A DNA stretch of 64,000 bases from an uncultured Veillonellaceae bacterium. GTDB taxonomy: Bacteria; Bacillota; Negativicutes; Veillonellales; Negativicoccaceae. The stretch spans positions 1 through 64,000 of the forward strand of contig CAMCNU010000001.1 of assembly GCA_945876385.1 (NCBI GenBank), given 5' to 3'. The notes beneath the pieces were generated by a model. That model did not search any database. It was not told where the DNA came from and saw only the letters and a program-made list of their open reading frames with translations. Of the stretch, positions 17,339-27,990 are shown in pieces. The first letter of the stretch is position 1, and every line of letters starts with the position of its first letter. Position numbers and translations under genes: made by a program.

Positions 17339-19132
17339 ATGGAAACGATGGCAGGATTACGACGGACAAAAGGTTGCGGTGAAGTCGCCGCAGTGGATGA
17401 CGGACAGGAAATAGTATTGTGCGGTTGGGTGGAGCGCCGCCGCGATCACGGCGGGTTGATTTTCATCGATTTGCGTGACCGGTCGGGGGTCGTGCAGTTG
17501 GTGGCATCGCCGGACTATGACGCCACGAGCTTTCACAAGGCGGAAGCCATTCGCAATGAATACGTGATTGCCATTCGCGGCAAGGTACGCCGCCGCGATG
17601 CGGAAACGGTGAATGACCATATGGCGACGGGGCAATGGGAAGTCGTCGTCATGGAATTGCGCATACTGAACGCGGCCAAGACACCGCCGTTTTATATTGA
17701 AGACAATGTGGATGTCGATGAAAATATCCGACTGAAATATCGTTACCTGGATTTGCGTCGGCCGGAAATGCAACGCAACTTGCGGTTGCGTCACCAAGTG
17801 ACAAAAGTCATGCGGGACTTTTTGGATGAACGCGGATTTTGGGAAATCGAAACGCCGATGCTGACTAAGAGCACGCCGGAAGGGGCGCGTGACTACCTGG
17901 TGCCGAGCCGTGTCAATCCGGGCAAATTCTATGCATTGCCGCAATCGCCGCAGTTGTTCAAGCAGATTTTGATGGTCTCGGGGATGGAACGGTATTTTCA
18001 GATTGCACGTTGTTTCCGGGATGAAGACTTGCGGGCGGATCGGCAACCGGAATTTACCCAGTTGGATATCGAGATGAGTTTTATCGAACGCGATGAGATT
18101 TTGACCATGATGGAAGACATGATGGCGCAGATTTTCAAGCGCGTGCTGCAGCGTGATATTGTCACGCCGTTCCCGCGGATTTCGTATGATGATGCCATGC
18201 GTCTGTACGGTTCGGACAAACCGGATTTGCGTTTCGACATGCCGTTCTTTGATGTGACGGACGTGGTCGCGACGACCGATTTCAAGGTGTTCCGTTCGGT
18301 GGTGGAAGCCGGCGGGCAGGTCAAGGGGATTGTCGTGACGGGAGATGCGGGCATCCCGCGCCGTGAGCTGGACGGTCTGGTGGATTATGTCGGCCGGTAC
18401 GGTGCAAAAGGCCTCGCGTGGATTATGATTAATACCGACGGCAGTATTAAGTCGCAGATCGCCAAGTTCCTCGGGGAAGAGATGATTCGCGCCATCATTG
18501 CACGCAGCGGCGCGCAGCCGGGGGATTTGATTTTGTTGATTGCCGATCAGGCGGCGACAGTGGCGCAGGCACTCGGCGAATTGCGCTTGGAAATGGCACG
18601 GCGGATGAATTTGATTGATCCGGACAAGTTGGCCTTTACGTGGGTACTGGATTTCCCGATGTTTGAATACAGCGAGGAAGAAAAACGCTATGTGGCGATG
18701 CATCACCCCTTTACCTCACCGCGCGAGGAAGATGTGGAACTCTTGGAAAGCGCGCCGGGCGAGGTCAAGGCCAAAGCGTATGATATGGTGCTCAACGGGA
18801 TTGAAGTCGGCGGCGGCAGTCTGCGTATTTATCAGGAAGAATTACAGGAACGCGTCTTCAAGGCCATCGGGATTACGGCCGAAGAAGCACGCGAGAAATT
18901 CGGATTTTTGCTGGATGCATTCCAGTTCGGCGCACCGCCGCACGGCGGCATCGCCTTCGGCTTGGATCGGCTGGTCATGCTGATGGCGGGACGCGCCTCG
19001 ATTCGTGACGTGATTGCCTTCCCGAAAACACAAAGCGCCATCGATCCGATGACGCAGGCGCCGGGTGAAGTGGCACCGAAGCAATTGCGGGAACTGGCCA
19101 TTCGGACGGAAGAAAAACTGGTGAAAAAGTAA
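17339..19132 (+). CDS. aspS: Aspartyl-tRNA synthetase (bacterial type)
   Basis: 597 residues. Class II enzyme charging tRNA-Asp. N-terminal OB-fold anticodon domain (VLCGWVERRRDHGGLIFIDLRDRSG), motif 2 FRDEDLRADRQPEFTQLD, bacterial GAD insertion in the middle, motif 3 GGIAFGLDRLVMLMAG. GGGAGAGG is spaced well for ATG 17339; ATG 17348 is also possible. Whether it is discriminating or non-discriminating cannot be judged here. Followed by the 6S RNA gene. Confidence 0.97.
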   Translation: METMAGLRRTKGCGEVAAVDDGQEIVLCGWVERRRDHGGLIFIDLRDRSGVVQLVASPDYDATSFHKAEAIRNEYVIAIRGKVRRRDAETVNDHMATGQWEVVVMELRILNAAKTPPFYIEDNVDVDENIRLKYRYLDLRRPEMQRNLRLRHQVTKVMRDFLDERGFWEIETPMLTKSTPEGARDYLVPSRVNPGKFYALPQSPQLFKQILMVSGMERYFQIARCFRDEDLRADRQPEFTQLDIEMSFIERDEILTMMEDMMAQIFKRVLQRDIVTPFPRISYDDAMRLYGSDKPDLRFDMPFFDVTDVVATTDFKVFRSVVEAGGQVKGIVVTGDAGIPRRELDGLVDYVGRYGAKGLAWIMINTDGSIKSQIAKFLGEEMIRAIIARSGAQPGDLILLIADQAATVAQALGELRLEMARRMNLIDPDKLAFTWVLDFPMFEYSEEEKRYVAMHHPFTSPREEDVELLESAPGEVKAKAYDMVLNGIEVGGGSLRIYQEELQERVFKAIGITAEEAREKFGFLLDAFQFGAPPHGGIAFGLDRLVMLMAGRASIRDVIAFPKTQSAIDPMTQAPGEVAPKQLRELAIRTEEKLVKK

Positions 19133-19150
19133 GGTAACGCCGTGTACGCC

Positions 19151-19179
19151 TTGAAAAGACAGCGGTAATTTGGTATGAT
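19151..19179 (+). promoter_or_regulatory. Promoter of the 6S RNA gene
   Basis: TTGAAA (19151-19156), 17-bp spacer, TATGAT (19174-19179) with TGG extension. Predicted start at about 19186. Confidence 0.82.
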
Positions 19180-19185
19180 AAACAT

Positions 19186-19375
19186 ACAGACAACCCCCTG
19201 CTGTGCACGTGCAGCTCAGTTATTTTGAACCAACACCATTACTTAGGGAGTCCGGCTCTGCTCGCAGAGTATACTTCTTCGGGCGGGAAGACACCCACCT
19301 GCAAACGCAGGCTCAAAATACGGCAAAACGACATGGTGGGGACTATAACCGCTGGCTATCCGGCGGTTATTTTTT
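19186..19375 (+). ncRNA. ssrS: 6S RNA
   Basis: A transcript of about 190 bases between aspS and rarA, the same position as a 6S RNA in Bacillus. The 5' part CCCCCTGCTGTGCACGTGCAG and the 3' part GAAGACACCCACCTGC resemble conserved 6S blocks. A CCTGC-AAAC-GCAGG hairpin lies in the 3' strand. Closing helices are available (ACACCAT with ATGGTG). It has its own consensus promoter and a strong terminator. 6S RNA mimics an open promoter and sequesters housekeeping RNA polymerase in stationary phase. Called from synteny, motifs and architecture; no covariance search was possible. Confidence 0.82.
19345..19375 (+). terminator. Terminator of 6S RNA
   Basis: 11-bp stem (19345-19355 with 19360-19370, one G-U), loop CTAT, six T. 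It ends 12 bases before rarA. Confidence 0.92.
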
Positions 19376-19386
19376 ATGGAGTCGAT

Positions 19387-20736
19387 ATGGATAATTTATT
19401 TACACAAAGCACAGCGACGGACTTTCGGCCGTTGGCCGTGCGGATGCGGCCGCAAACATTGGCGGATATCTGCGGGCAGGAGCAGGTGGTCGGGCCGACG
19501 AGCTTTTTGGCGGCGATGGTTCGTCAGGATACCGTGCCGTCGCTCTTGCTGTACGGACCGCCCGGAACGGGCAAGACGACGATTGCCCATGTGATTGCGC
19601 AGATGACGCAAAGCCACTTTGTGACGGTCAACGCGACAACCAGCGGGGTGGCGGAGTTGCGCAAGGTCATTCACGAGGCCAAGGAACAGGGCGTGTTGTA
19701 CGGACGGCGGACGATTGTGTTTATCGATGAAATTCATCGATTCAATAAAGGGCAGCAAGATATTTTGTTGTCCTATGTGGAAGACGGAACCATCGTGCTC
19801 ATCGGCGCGACGACGGAAAATCCGTTTTTTGAGGTCCAGCGGGCGCTGTTGTCGCGGATGCGGTTAATCCGACTGGAGGCGTTGTCGGTCGCGGCGATTG
19901 AGCGGATTTTGGCGGCGGCACTGACGGATGCGGAGCGGGGGCTCGGTACGTTGCGACTGGCTGTGCAAGAGGGCGCTCTGCATCAGATTGCGGTGCGGGC
20001 GGACGGTGACGCACGCTTGGCGCTGAATTTTTTGGAGCAGGCGGCGGCAGGCCTTGCGGAGGGCGCGGCGCTGACGATGGAGCGGGTGGCGGAAATCGGC
20101 GTCGAACGAGTGCAGTACGACAAGCAGGGAGACAGTCATTACGATGTGGCGTCCGCGTTTATTAAAAGCATGCGCGGGTCCGATGTCGATGCGGCCTTGC
20201 ACTATATGGCACGGATGATTGCCGGCGGAGAAAAGCCGTCGTTTATCGCGCGGCGGATGATGATTTGTGCTTCGGAAGACGTCGGCCTGGCCGATTCCCA
20301 TGCGTTGGTGGTGGCGACGGCGGCGGCACAGGCGGCGGAGATGGTCGGGTTCCCCGAGGCGCGGATCATTTTGGCGCATGCGGTGACGTATATTGCGCTG
20401 GCGCCGAAGAGCAACAGTATCATCGGCGCGATAGACCGCGCACAGGCACGGGTTGCGCAGGGGGCGTTCGGCGCCGTGCCGGCGCACTTGCGGGATGCGC
20501 ACTATACGGGCGCGGAAAAATTGGGACACGGCGCGGGATACCGGTATGCGCACAACTATCCGAACGGCTGGGTGAAGCAACAGTATTTGCCGGATGAATT
20601 GGTGCAGGATCGTTATTACCGACCGCGTTCACTCGGGGCGGAAGCCGAGTTGGTGCGGCAATGGAATGCACGGCGAGGACAATTACAATCGGAGGGCAGC
20701 AATGGCAAGACGGACGAAGGAAACGGAACACGGTGA
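19387..20736 (+). CDS. rarA: Replication-associated recombination protein RarA (MgsA)
   Basis: 449 residues. AAA+ clamp-loader-like ATPase acting at stalled forks. [18 protein letters not shown] near the N-terminus, Walker [10 protein letters not shown], Walker [10 protein letters not shown], sensor [10 protein letters not shown], and C-terminal MGSA motifs ([32 protein letters not shown]). Start ATG 19387 follows a GGAG. The frame is open further upstream, but that part lies in the 6S RNA gene. Overlaps ftsK by 35 bases. Confidence 0.95.
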   Translation: MDNLFTQSTATDFRPLAVRMRPQTLADICGQEQVVGPTSFLAAMVRQDTVPSLLLYGPPGTGKTTIAHVIAQMTQSHFVTVNATTSGVAELRKVIHEAKEQGVLYGRRTIVFIDEIHRFNKGQQDILLSYVEDGTIVLIGATTENPFFEVQRALLSRMRLIRLEALSVAAIERILAAALTDAERGLGTLRLAVQEGALHQIAVRADGDARLALNFLEQAAAGLAEGAALTMERVAEIGVERVQYDKQGDSHYDVASAFIKSMRGSDVDAALHYMARMIAGGEKPSFIARRMMICASEDVGLADSHALVVATAAAQAAEMVGFPEARIILAHAVTYIALAPKSNSIIGAIDRAQARVAQGAFGAVPAHLRDAHYTGAEKLGHGAGYRYAHNYPNGWVKQQYLPDELVQDRYYRPRSLGAEAELVRQWNARRGQLQSEGSNGKTDEGNGTR

Positions 20737-22987
20737 CGCGGCACGACGGCATGAGCGCCTGCGCTATGAAATCGCGGGGGTGCTCTTGGTTGCGCTGGGC
20801 TTGTTCAGTTTGGTCAGCCTGGCGGGCTTGGAAGCGGGACTGCTGGGGGAATGGGTGCACTATGCGTATGCATATTTATTCGGCCGCGGGGCGTTTCTGC
20901 CGGCTCTACTGCTGATTCTCGTCGGTGCGCGGTACATTTATCGGCATGAACGGTTGGCGCTCGGCACGCGGGAAGTCGTGTGGTTCGTTTACGGAGTGTT
21001 GCTGCTGGTGACGATCCACTGGTGGTATGTCAGTGCCGGTGATGAACTGCGTCCCGATTACTTTGTAGAATACGGCGGTTTAATCGGCGGTATCGGGTTA
21101 CTGTGTTTGCGGACATTGTTCGGCGAGGACGGGGTCAAAATCCCGCTCGTGGTGATCGCCCTCGTCAATACGATTATTTTGACGCAATGGACATTGGCGG
21201 ACGGAATGCGTTTTGTGAAGAAAAAGACGCAGCCGGCATTGGAAAAAGCGGGGCATCGTATGCGGACCGAGATGGAAAAGCATGCCGCGCCGGCGCCTGT
21301 GCACGAAACGGGCGAACGCAAACCGCATTTTTTTGCGATCGGCAAGTCGTCGTCGCGTAACGCGGAGGCGGATGCGACAGGCGCGGCGTCGGATGTGACA
21401 TCTCCGCCGCCGCCGGAGACGGATGCACCGTCGACGGCGCCGCCGGTTCGTCGTCCGCGCAGGCAAAAGTCCGCGGCGGATACCGTCAGTACGGAAGACA
21501 ATGACGATACACGGCAGGTCAAGCCGGAGCAAGGGGGAGGCGCGCCGCGCACCCGGACAGACTATCGGTTGCCGCCGCTGAGTTTGCTGCAGGAAGGGCA
21601 TTCACGGGCGGGTGACCGTGCGCGGGAAGCCGAGGACAACGCGCGTAAAATCGAAGCCTTGATGGCGAGTTTCGGTGTGGATGCGCACATTGTGCATGCC
21701 AGTCACGGCCCGACGGTGACGCGCTATGAGTTGGAACCGGGACCGGGGGTCAAGGTCAGTCGGATTGTGAACTTGGCGGATGATATCGCGTTGCAGTTGG
21801 CGGCGACGGATGTCCGTATCGAAGCGCCGATACCGGGCAAGGCGGCGGTCGGTATCGAAGTACCGAACCGGACGGTAGATGCCGTGTCGCTGCGGGATGT
21901 ATTGTCGCATGATGAATTTCGCAACGCTCGCGGCGGTGTCGTCGTCGGGCTCGGCGAAGACATCACGGGGCAGCCCGTGATTACCGATTTGACGAAGATG
22001 CCGCACCTCTTGGTGGCGGGATCGACGGGCTCGGGGAAAAGCGTCTGTATCAATACGTTGATTGCGGGCATTCTGTTCCGTTCGTATCCCGATGAGGTCA
22101 AATTGATTTTGATTGACCCGAAAGTCGTCGAATTGGCAGGATACAATCGCTTGCCGCATTTGCTGACACCGGTCGTCACCGACCCGAAAAAGGCGGCGGG
22201 GGTGTTGCGCTGGGCGGTGCGGGAGATGGAAAACCGTTACCGTCTGTTTGCCTCGGCCAAGGTCAAAGATATCGGCCGGTATAACGAAGTGCATCCGGAA
22301 GAAAAGTTGCCGCTCATCGTTATTATCATCGACGAATTGGCGGATTTGATGACGGTCGCGCCGGCCGATGTCGAAGAGTCGATTTGCCGGCTGGCACAGA
22401 TGGCGCGCGCGGCGGGATTGCATTTGGTATTGGCGACCCAGCGGCCGTCGGTCGATGTCATTACCGGTACGATTAAAGCCAATATTCCCAGTCGGATTTC
22501 TTTTGCGGTGTCGAGCCAAATCGATTCGCGGACGATTTTGGATATGGCGGGTGCGGAAAAGCTACTCGGCAAAGGAGATATGTTGTTTTATCCGATCGGT
22601 GCGGCCAAACCCCGCCGCGTGCAGGGGGCATTTGTGTCGGATACGGAGATTGAAGCGGTCGTGGAATATATTGCCGACCAAGCGGCGCCGGTGTACAGTG
22701 ACACGGTGACGGACGCGGTTGCCGCGCCGACGGCGGAGGCACCGCAGTGGGATGACGAGTTGCTGCCGGAAGCGGTGCGGATGGTCATGGAAACCGAGCA
22801 GGCTTCTGTATCGATGTTGCAACGGCGCTTCCGCATCGGGTATACGCGGGCGGGACGCTTGATTGATACGATGGAAAATATGGGTATCGTCGGGCCGAAT
22901 GTCGGCAGCAAGGCGCGCGAGATTTTATTGACGCCGGAGGAAGCGGAGCGGCTGTTGACACCGCCCGAGGAGGAAGTACGGGAATGA
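20702..22987 (+). CDS. ftsK: DNA translocase FtsK/SpoIIIE
   Basis: 761 residues. Membrane-anchored motor that clears chromosome ends from the division septum. Four hydrophobic segments in the first ~175 residues are followed by an Ala/Pro/acidic linker of about 130 residues. The motor has Walker A GSTGSGKS, Walker [11 protein letters not shown] and the [13 protein letters not shown] loop. A C-terminal winged-helix gamma domain follows ([19 protein letters not shown]) and reads polar KOPS-like sequences. The ATG at 20702 has GGAGGG seven bases before it. Overlaps the next gene by four bases. Confidence 0.96.
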   Translation: MARRTKETEHGDAARRHERLRYEIAGVLLVALGLFSLVSLAGLEAGLLGEWVHYAYAYLFGRGAFLPALLLILVGARYIYRHERLALGTREVVWFVYGVLLLVTIHWWYVSAGDELRPDYFVEYGGLIGGIGLLCLRTLFGEDGVKIPLVVIALVNTIILTQWTLADGMRFVKKKTQPALEKAGHRMRTEMEKHAAPAPVHETGERKPHFFAIGKSSSRNAEADATGAASDVTSPPPPETDAPSTAPPVRRPRRQKSAADTVSTEDNDDTRQVKPEQGGGAPRTRTDYRLPPLSLLQEGHSRAGDRAREAEDNARKIEALMASFGVDAHIVHASHGPTVTRYELEPGPGVKVSRIVNLADDIALQLAATDVRIEAPIPGKAAVGIEVPNRTVDAVSLRDVLSHDEFRNARGGVVVGLGEDITGQPVITDLTKMPHLLVAGSTGSGKSVCINTLIAGILFRSYPDEVKLILIDPKVVELAGYNRLPHLLTPVVTDPKKAAGVLRWAVREMENRYRLFASAKVKDIGRYNEVHPEEKLPLIVIIIDELADLMTVAPADVEESICRLAQMARAAGLHLVLATQRPSVDVITGTIKANIPSRISFAVSSQIDSRTILDMAGAEKLLGKGDMLFYPIGAAKPRRVQGAFVSDTEIEAVVEYIADQAAPVYSDTVTDAVAAPTAEAPQWDDELLPEAVRMVMETEQASVSMLQRRFRIGYTRAGRLIDTMENMGIVGPNVGSKAREILLTPEEAERLLTPPEEEVRE

Positions 22988-23412
22988 GTATCGGAGACAT
23001 TTTGCGAACGGAACGGGAAAAGCAGGGGCTGTCCATTGCGGATATTTCCCGACGGACGTATATTGCCGAGTCCTACTTATGGGCCTTGGAAACGGAAGAC
23101 TACAGCCGCTTGCCCGGTGCCGTCTATATCAAGGGCTGGCTGCGTAACTACGGAGAAGCGCTGGGTCTGTCGGGGATTGCCCTGGTGGATCGCTGGAATG
23201 AAGAACATCAATCGCGCCGGCCCCACACGGTCATGAACGGGACGGTGCAGGCCGGGCGACGCTACCTGACTTCGCCGGAGCGGGTCGAGATGTTGGGGCG
23301 CAAACGGCGCACATCGGCACGTCGTTCCACGCCCAGCAAACAGCGCCGGATTTGGTACGGTCTCGGCTGGTTGGTCGTTGCCGGTGCCGTGGTGTGGACG
23401 TTTTGGTTATAA
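22984..23412 (+). CDS. Short RodZ-like helix-turn-helix membrane protein
   Basis: 142 residues. N-terminal HTH_25 domain ([20 protein letters not shown], then the conserved [14 protein letters not shown] and [16 protein letters not shown]), a basic middle, and one transmembrane segment at the very end ([19 protein letters not shown]) after a positive-inside cluster. RodZ links MreB to the elongation complex. Here the extracytoplasmic domain is absent: the protein ends inside or just after the membrane span and is followed by a real terminator, so this is not a cut at an assembly edge. Confidence 0.85.
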   Translation: MSIGDILRTEREKQGLSIADISRRTYIAESYLWALETEDYSRLPGAVYIKGWLRNYGEALGLSGIALVDRWNEEHQSRRPHTVMNGTVQAGRRYLTSPERVEMLGRKRRTSARRSTPSKQRRIWYGLGWLVVAGAVVWTFWL

Positions 23413-23432
23413 GCCGCGAGAGCGGCTTTTTT
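23411..23432 (+). terminator. Terminator after the RodZ-like gene
   Basis: 7-bp stem AAGCCGC (23411-23417) with 23422-23428, loop GAGA, T-run to 23432. Confidence 0.88.
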
Positions 23433-23447
23433 GTTGCCTGTGCGGGT

Positions 23448-23476
23448 CTGACAGGCCGTGTCGAATTTGATATAAT
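23448..23476 (+). promoter_or_regulatory. Promoter of smc-ftsY
   Basis: CTGACA (23448-23453), 17-bp spacer, TATAAT (23471-23476) with TGA extension. Confidence 0.8.
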
Positions 23477-23505
23477 AATGACTATACAATAGCGGGAGTT
23501 ACGGC

Positions 23506-26500
23506 ATGCGATTATTACGAATGGTGTTGCGCGGTTTTAAGTCATTTGCGCAATCGACGGAAATTGAATTTGCAGACGGTGTCACGGGTATCGTCGGACC
23601 GAACGGTGCGGGCAAGAGCAATATTGCCGATGCGGTGCGGTGGGTACTCGGTGAGCAGAGTATACGTCAGCTGCGGGGAGAAAAAGCGGCCGACGTTATT
23701 TTTGCGGGTACGGAAGACATACGCCCGAAAGGGGCTGCGGAAGTGACGCTGGTCTTTGACAATCCGCACGAACTGCTGTTGCCGGACGTTGCCGAGGTGG
23801 CGGTCACGCGCCGCTTGCTGCGTTCGGGTGACAGCGAATACATGATTAATCGTCGTGCTTGTCGCTTGAAGGATATTCATCTTTTGTTTGCCGATACGGG
23901 TCTGGGCAAGGATTCGATGGCGGTTATCGGTCAAAACCGGGTGGATCGGATTTTAATCGGCAAGCCGGAGGAACGCAAGGCGATTTTTGAAGAGGTGGCC
24001 GGCATTACGCGTTACCGTATGCGTAAGCAGGACGGGTTGCGCAAGCTACATGCAGCGGAACAGAATATGCAGCGGGTGCAGGATGTGGTGCAGGTCTATG
24101 CCGATCAACTGGAGCCGCTGGCCGCACGGGCGGAAACGGCTCGCCGGTATCACCTGTGGAAACAGCGCGAACAGGCGGCACTGACAACATTGGCATGGCA
24201 ACGTTGGCAAAATGCGCAACGCAAGCTGACACGCGCGGAAAATGAATGCATCCACGCGGAGCGGGAATTGACTGCTGCCCGTACGGCGGTCGTAGCGGCG
24301 CAAGCGGAGCGGGAGCGTCGCTTGGCGGCGGAAGAAACCGAGGCGCGGCAGCAGCGTGAACTCGAGCAACAGCGCACGATGACGCAAACGCGGCAGGAGC
24401 GCGCCAAAGGAGAATGGCAAGCCGCGCAGGAGCGGCTGGCACGGCACGGCGAAGAGGAAAAGCAGGCGGCGGAAGCGCTACAGACGATAGACAGCGAGTT
24501 GGCCGCGGGACGGGCGGCCATTGCGGAAACGGATGCGCGTCGGAGCGAGCTCGAGAAACAATACGAGGCGGCGCAGACCGCGGCACAAGCGGCCATGCAG
24601 ACAGCGGCACAGGCCGAGGCGGCGATGCAGGCGTATCGGCAGCGTCGTGCGGCGCAGGAAGCGGCGGCGCGTGATGCGCGCAAGTCCATTGCCGAACGGC
24701 AGGCACAAGCGGCGGCAATCGCGAAGGAAATCGAACTGATGCGCGACCGTGCAAGGCAAGAGGAGGCGCGGGCGGCACAGTATGACGATACACTTCACGC
24801 ATTGCAGGCTGCGGTCGAGGACGGCGAGCGTGCGGTCACGGAGATGCGTGAGCGTCTGACCGCGGCACGACAAGCGGCACAAGCGGCGAAACAGCACTAC
24901 GAAGACTGCCGGAGCTTGCGTGCAAAGCGGCAGGAAGAGGCGATGCTGCGGCAGCAAGCGGTGCAGCAGCATCGAGAACGCATCGGGTATCTGGAGCATT
25001 TGGCCAATGAATATGAGGGATTCGGCCGTGCGACGAAAATGATTTTGCAGGCCAACGCGTCATGGCGCGACGATTGTATCGGCACGGTGGCGGATATCCT
25101 GAGCGTACCGGCAGCGTATACGACGGCACTGGACATTGCATTGGGGGCGCGGTTGCAACACCTTGTCGTGCAGGACGGTGCGACGGCGAGAGCGGCCATC
25201 CGCTACTTGCAAAAGCGCGGCGGCGGGAGAACGACGTTTTATCCGTTGGCGGATATCCGCGGCCGCGAGTTGCGTCCGTATGAGCGGGCGGCGTTGCGCG
25301 AGGCGGGAGTCTGCGGCAGTGCCGCGCAATGTGTGACATACGAGCCGGTGTATGAAGCACTGGTCACGTACTTGCTGGGCGGCACGATGATTGTCGATAC
25401 GATGGAAACCGCGCAACAGTTGGTGACGAAGTATGAACGGCGCTTGCGCATGGTGACGCTGGACGGACAGTTGTTTCAGCCCGGCGGGTCGGTCACGGGC
25501 GGCAGTACGCGGCAGGCGGAGCTGACGGTGTTCGGTAGGCGTCGCGAACTGCAGTCGTTACAGGAAGAACTCGCCGCATTGCAGGCGGCACCGGCGATTG
25601 ACATCCCGCCGTTGGAGCGTGCAGCGGCCGCCGTGGCCGAGGCGGAAGAAACCGTGCGGGAATTGACGACCGCCGCGGTGCAAGCCGAGTCACGCCGGGC
25701 GGCCGCAGTGGCAGAGTGTCGGCGTGTGCAGGAATTGGCGGATGCGGCGCGGGCGGACAGCGCCGCGGCACGACAGCGGGCGGATACATTGGCGGAAGAG
25801 TGCCGCCGCGAACCGCTCTTGGCGCCGGAGGAAGAAATCCCCTCGGAAACGGCTCCGTATACGGATGAGGAACTGGCGACCTATCGGCAAGAGGCGACAA
25901 ATCGGCAGGTGCGGTGCGCGCAACTCGAAGGGGATGTGACACGCGCACGGGAAAACACGGCGACGCTGGCAACGCGAGAACAGGAATTGGCGACACGCCG
26001 ACACCGTCAACGCGAGCAGTTGGCGGCGCTGGCGGCGGAAACGGAACGCTTGCAGGCGCGCAGCCAAGTCTGCGAAGAAGCACTCCGTGAGGCAACCCGC
26101 GCGGCGACGGCGGCGGCGCAAGCGGCCGATGCGTATTATGCGGAACACAGTGAGCGGCGGGCGGCGGAACAGGCCGCCAATGCCGCTTACGATACCTTGC
26201 GGGAAGCGGAGCGGGATGCCCAAAGTGCGGCGGAACTGGCCCGTGCCAAAGTGACTGCGGCCCGTACGGAGACAGACGAACGAGCGGCGGCATTTGCCGC
26301 GACCGGGTACACGGCGGATACGATTGACTCCGTTCGCGTGGAGGGGACGACACCGGAAATCGAGCGGACGGTCATACAGGCACAGCGGGAAATCGCCGCG
26401 CTGGGAGATGTCAATCCGCAGGCGGAGGAAGAGTATCGGCAGGCACGGGAACAGCATTCGTTTTATGAAACGCAATTGGCCGACTTGGCCAAGGCACGCC

Positions 26501-27024
26501 ACGGCCTGCAAGAGGTCATTGCTACCATCGATCGGGAGATGGAGCGACAGTTTACGGAAGCGTTTGCCGCGGTAGGCACGGAATTTCAGCGGATTTTTAC
26601 GCATTTGTTCGGCGGCGGTGAAGCGCGGTTGGAATTGGTGGCGAGCGAAGAAGATCCCGTCGGCGGCGTCGAAATATTGATTCGACCGCCGGGGAAAAAG
26701 CGGCAGTCGTTGGCGCTGCTGTCCGGCGGCGAGCGGGCGTTGACGGTGATTGCGTTGTTATTTGCTTTTCAAGTCGTACGGCCGGCTCCCTTTTGTCTGG
26801 TCGACGAAGTGGATGCGGCGTTGGACGATGCAAATGTGGAACGATTCGGCCGATACTTGCAAAGCGGCCGCAATGATACCCAGTTTATCGTCATTACACA
26901 CCGCAAGCAGACGATGCAGGCGGCCGATCGCCTGATCGGTGTGACGATGGCACAAAAAGGCGTATCGACACTGATTGCGGTCGATTTGGCGGATAAGGAG
27001 GAACACAATGAGCTTTTTGGATAA
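23506..27024 (+). CDS. smc: Chromosome partition protein SMC
   Basis: 1172 residues, family length. ABC-type ATPase head split by a long antiparallel coiled coil. N-terminal Walker A GPNGAGKSN; Ala/Arg/Gln/Glu-rich coils at about 170-500 and 680-990; a globular hinge in between (EGFGRATKMIL to VTGGSTRQAEL); C-terminal signature LLSGGERALT; Walker B CLVDEVDAALDDAN. Works with ScpA/ScpB (not in this window) in chromosome compaction. Transcribed from its own promoter and overlaps ftsY by 17 bases, a standard Firmicutes pair. Confidence 0.97.
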   Translation: MRLLRMVLRGFKSFAQSTEIEFADGVTGIVGPNGAGKSNIADAVRWVLGEQSIRQLRGEKAADVIFAGTEDIRPKGAAEVTLVFDNPHELLLPDVAEVAVTRRLLRSGDSEYMINRRACRLKDIHLLFADTGLGKDSMAVIGQNRVDRILIGKPEERKAIFEEVAGITRYRMRKQDGLRKLHAAEQNMQRVQDVVQVYADQLEPLAARAETARRYHLWKQREQAALTTLAWQRWQNAQRKLTRAENECIHAERELTAARTAVVAAQAERERRLAAEETEARQQRELEQQRTMTQTRQERAKGEWQAAQERLARHGEEEKQAAEALQTIDSELAAGRAAIAETDARRSELEKQYEAAQTAAQAAMQTAAQAEAAMQAYRQRRAAQEAAARDARKSIAERQAQAAAIAKEIELMRDRARQEEARAAQYDDTLHALQAAVEDGERAVTEMRERLTAARQAAQAAKQHYEDCRSLRAKRQEEAMLRQQAVQQHRERIGYLEHLANEYEGFGRATKMILQANASWRDDCIGTVADILSVPAAYTTALDIALGARLQHLVVQDGATARAAIRYLQKRGGGRTTFYPLADIRGRELRPYERAALREAGVCGSAAQCVTYEPVYEALVTYLLGGTMIVDTMETAQQLVTKYERRLRMVTLDGQLFQPGGSVTGGSTRQAELTVFGRRRELQSLQEELAALQAAPAIDIPPLERAAAAVAEAEETVRELTTAAVQAESRRAAAVAECRRVQELADAARADSAAARQRADTLAEECRREPLLAPEEEIPSETAPYTDEELATYRQEATNRQVRCAQLEGDVTRARENTATLATREQELATRRHRQREQLAALAAETERLQARSQVCEEALREATRAATAAAQAADAYYAEHSERRAAEQAANAAYDTLREAERDAQSAAELARAKVTAARTETDERAAAFAATGYTADTIDSVRVEGTTPEIERTVIQAQREIAALGDVNPQAEEEYRQAREQHSFYETQLADLAKARHGLQEVIATIDREMERQFTEAFAAVGTEFQRIFTHLFGGGEARLELVASEEDPVGGVEILIRPPGKKRQSLALLSGGERALTVIALLFAFQVVRPAPFCLVDEVDAALDDANVERFGRYLQSGRNDTQFIVITHRKQTMQAADRLIGVTMAQKGVSTLIAVDLADKEEHNELFG

Positions 27025-27961
27025 GGTCAAGCAGGGGCTGGCGCGTACCAAGCAAAGTCTGGTCCGCAATATCGAAACCATTGTTATCGGCTATGCCGAA
27101 ATTGACGACGAATTTCTCGACGACCTTGAAGCGGTACTGCTGACGGGAGATTTGGGGGTCACGGCGACAGACTACTTGATGCATGAAATTCGGCGCGGGG
27201 TCACGGAAGGCGAGATTCATCACACGAAGGAAGTGATTCCGTTTATTGAAAAGACATTGGCGGCAAGACTGGAGACGCCGCCGGAGTCCGACGTCAGGCA
27301 CCGTCCGGAAGTGATTTTGATTGTGGGGGTCAACGGTGTCGGCAAGACGACCAGCATCGGCAAGTTGGCGCATTATTATCACTCGCAGGGGAAAAAAGTA
27401 TTGCTCGCGGCCGGCGATACGTTTCGTGCGGCGGCGTCCGAGCAGTTGACTATTTGGGCGGAGCGTGTCGGGGTCCCGATCGTCAAGCACGGCGAAGGCG
27501 CCGATCCCGCCGCCGTGGTGTATGATGCATTGGAATCCGCAGTCGCACGTGATGTCGATGTGGTTCTCATCGACACAGCGGGCCGATTGCACACGAAGGT
27601 CAACTTGATGAATGAGCTGGAAAAAATCAGTCGTGTAGCGAAAAAAATTATCCCCGATGCACCGCATGAAACCTGGCTGGTGCTGGATGCGACGACCGGT
27701 CAAAACGCGGTCAGTCAGGCCAAACTGTTCGGCGAGATTGTCCCCTTGACGGGTGTGGTGTTGACGAAATTGGACGGGACGGCCAAAGGCGGGGTCGTAT
27801 TCTCCATTAAAGAAGAACTGGGCGTACCGGTGCGTTGGATCGGTCTGGGCGAAGGGATTGACGATTTGCAGGTATTCCGTCCGGAACCGTTTGTGCAGGC
27901 GCTCTTTGCCGAACAACACAATACTATTACCGAAAGTACGAAACAACGAGGCATCCGCTGA
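27008..27961 (+). CDS. ftsY: Signal recognition particle receptor FtsY
   Basis: 317 residues. SRP GTPase that docks ribosome-nascent chains at the membrane. N domain (LDKVKQGLARTKQSL), G1 GVNGVGKTT, DTFRAAASEQL, G3 DTAGR, G4 TKLDGTAKGG. It lacks the long acidic A domain, as is usual in Firmicutes. ATG 27008 follows AAGGAGG. The stop codon lies within the terminator loop. Confidence 0.97.
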   Translation: MSFLDKVKQGLARTKQSLVRNIETIVIGYAEIDDEFLDDLEAVLLTGDLGVTATDYLMHEIRRGVTEGEIHHTKEVIPFIEKTLAARLETPPESDVRHRPEVILIVGVNGVGKTTSIGKLAHYYHSQGKKVLLAAGDTFRAAASEQLTIWAERVGVPIVKHGEGADPAAVVYDALESAVARDVDVVLIDTAGRLHTKVNLMNELEKISRVAKKIIPDAPHETWLVLDATTGQNAVSQAKLFGEIVPLTGVVLTKLDGTAKGGVVFSIKEELGVPVRWIGLGEGIDDLQVFRPEPFVQALFAEQHNTITESTKQRGIR

Positions 27962-27974
27962 TGCCTCGTTTCTC
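27945..27974 (+). terminator. Terminator overlapping the ftsY stop
   Basis: 11-bp stem (27945-27955 with 27960-27970), loop CGCT, modest T-rich tail. Confidence 0.8.
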
Positions 27975-27990
27975 ATTACGGCGTTATCAG

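Noticed and set aside
17357-18706. 449-residue minus-strand frame opposite aspS
   Set aside because: Long open antisense frames are common here because of codon bias; no start signal or homology pattern.
19225-19386. In-frame upstream extension of rarA by 54 codons
   Set aside because: It lies within the 6S RNA and its terminator; the conserved RarA N-terminus begins at ATG 19387.
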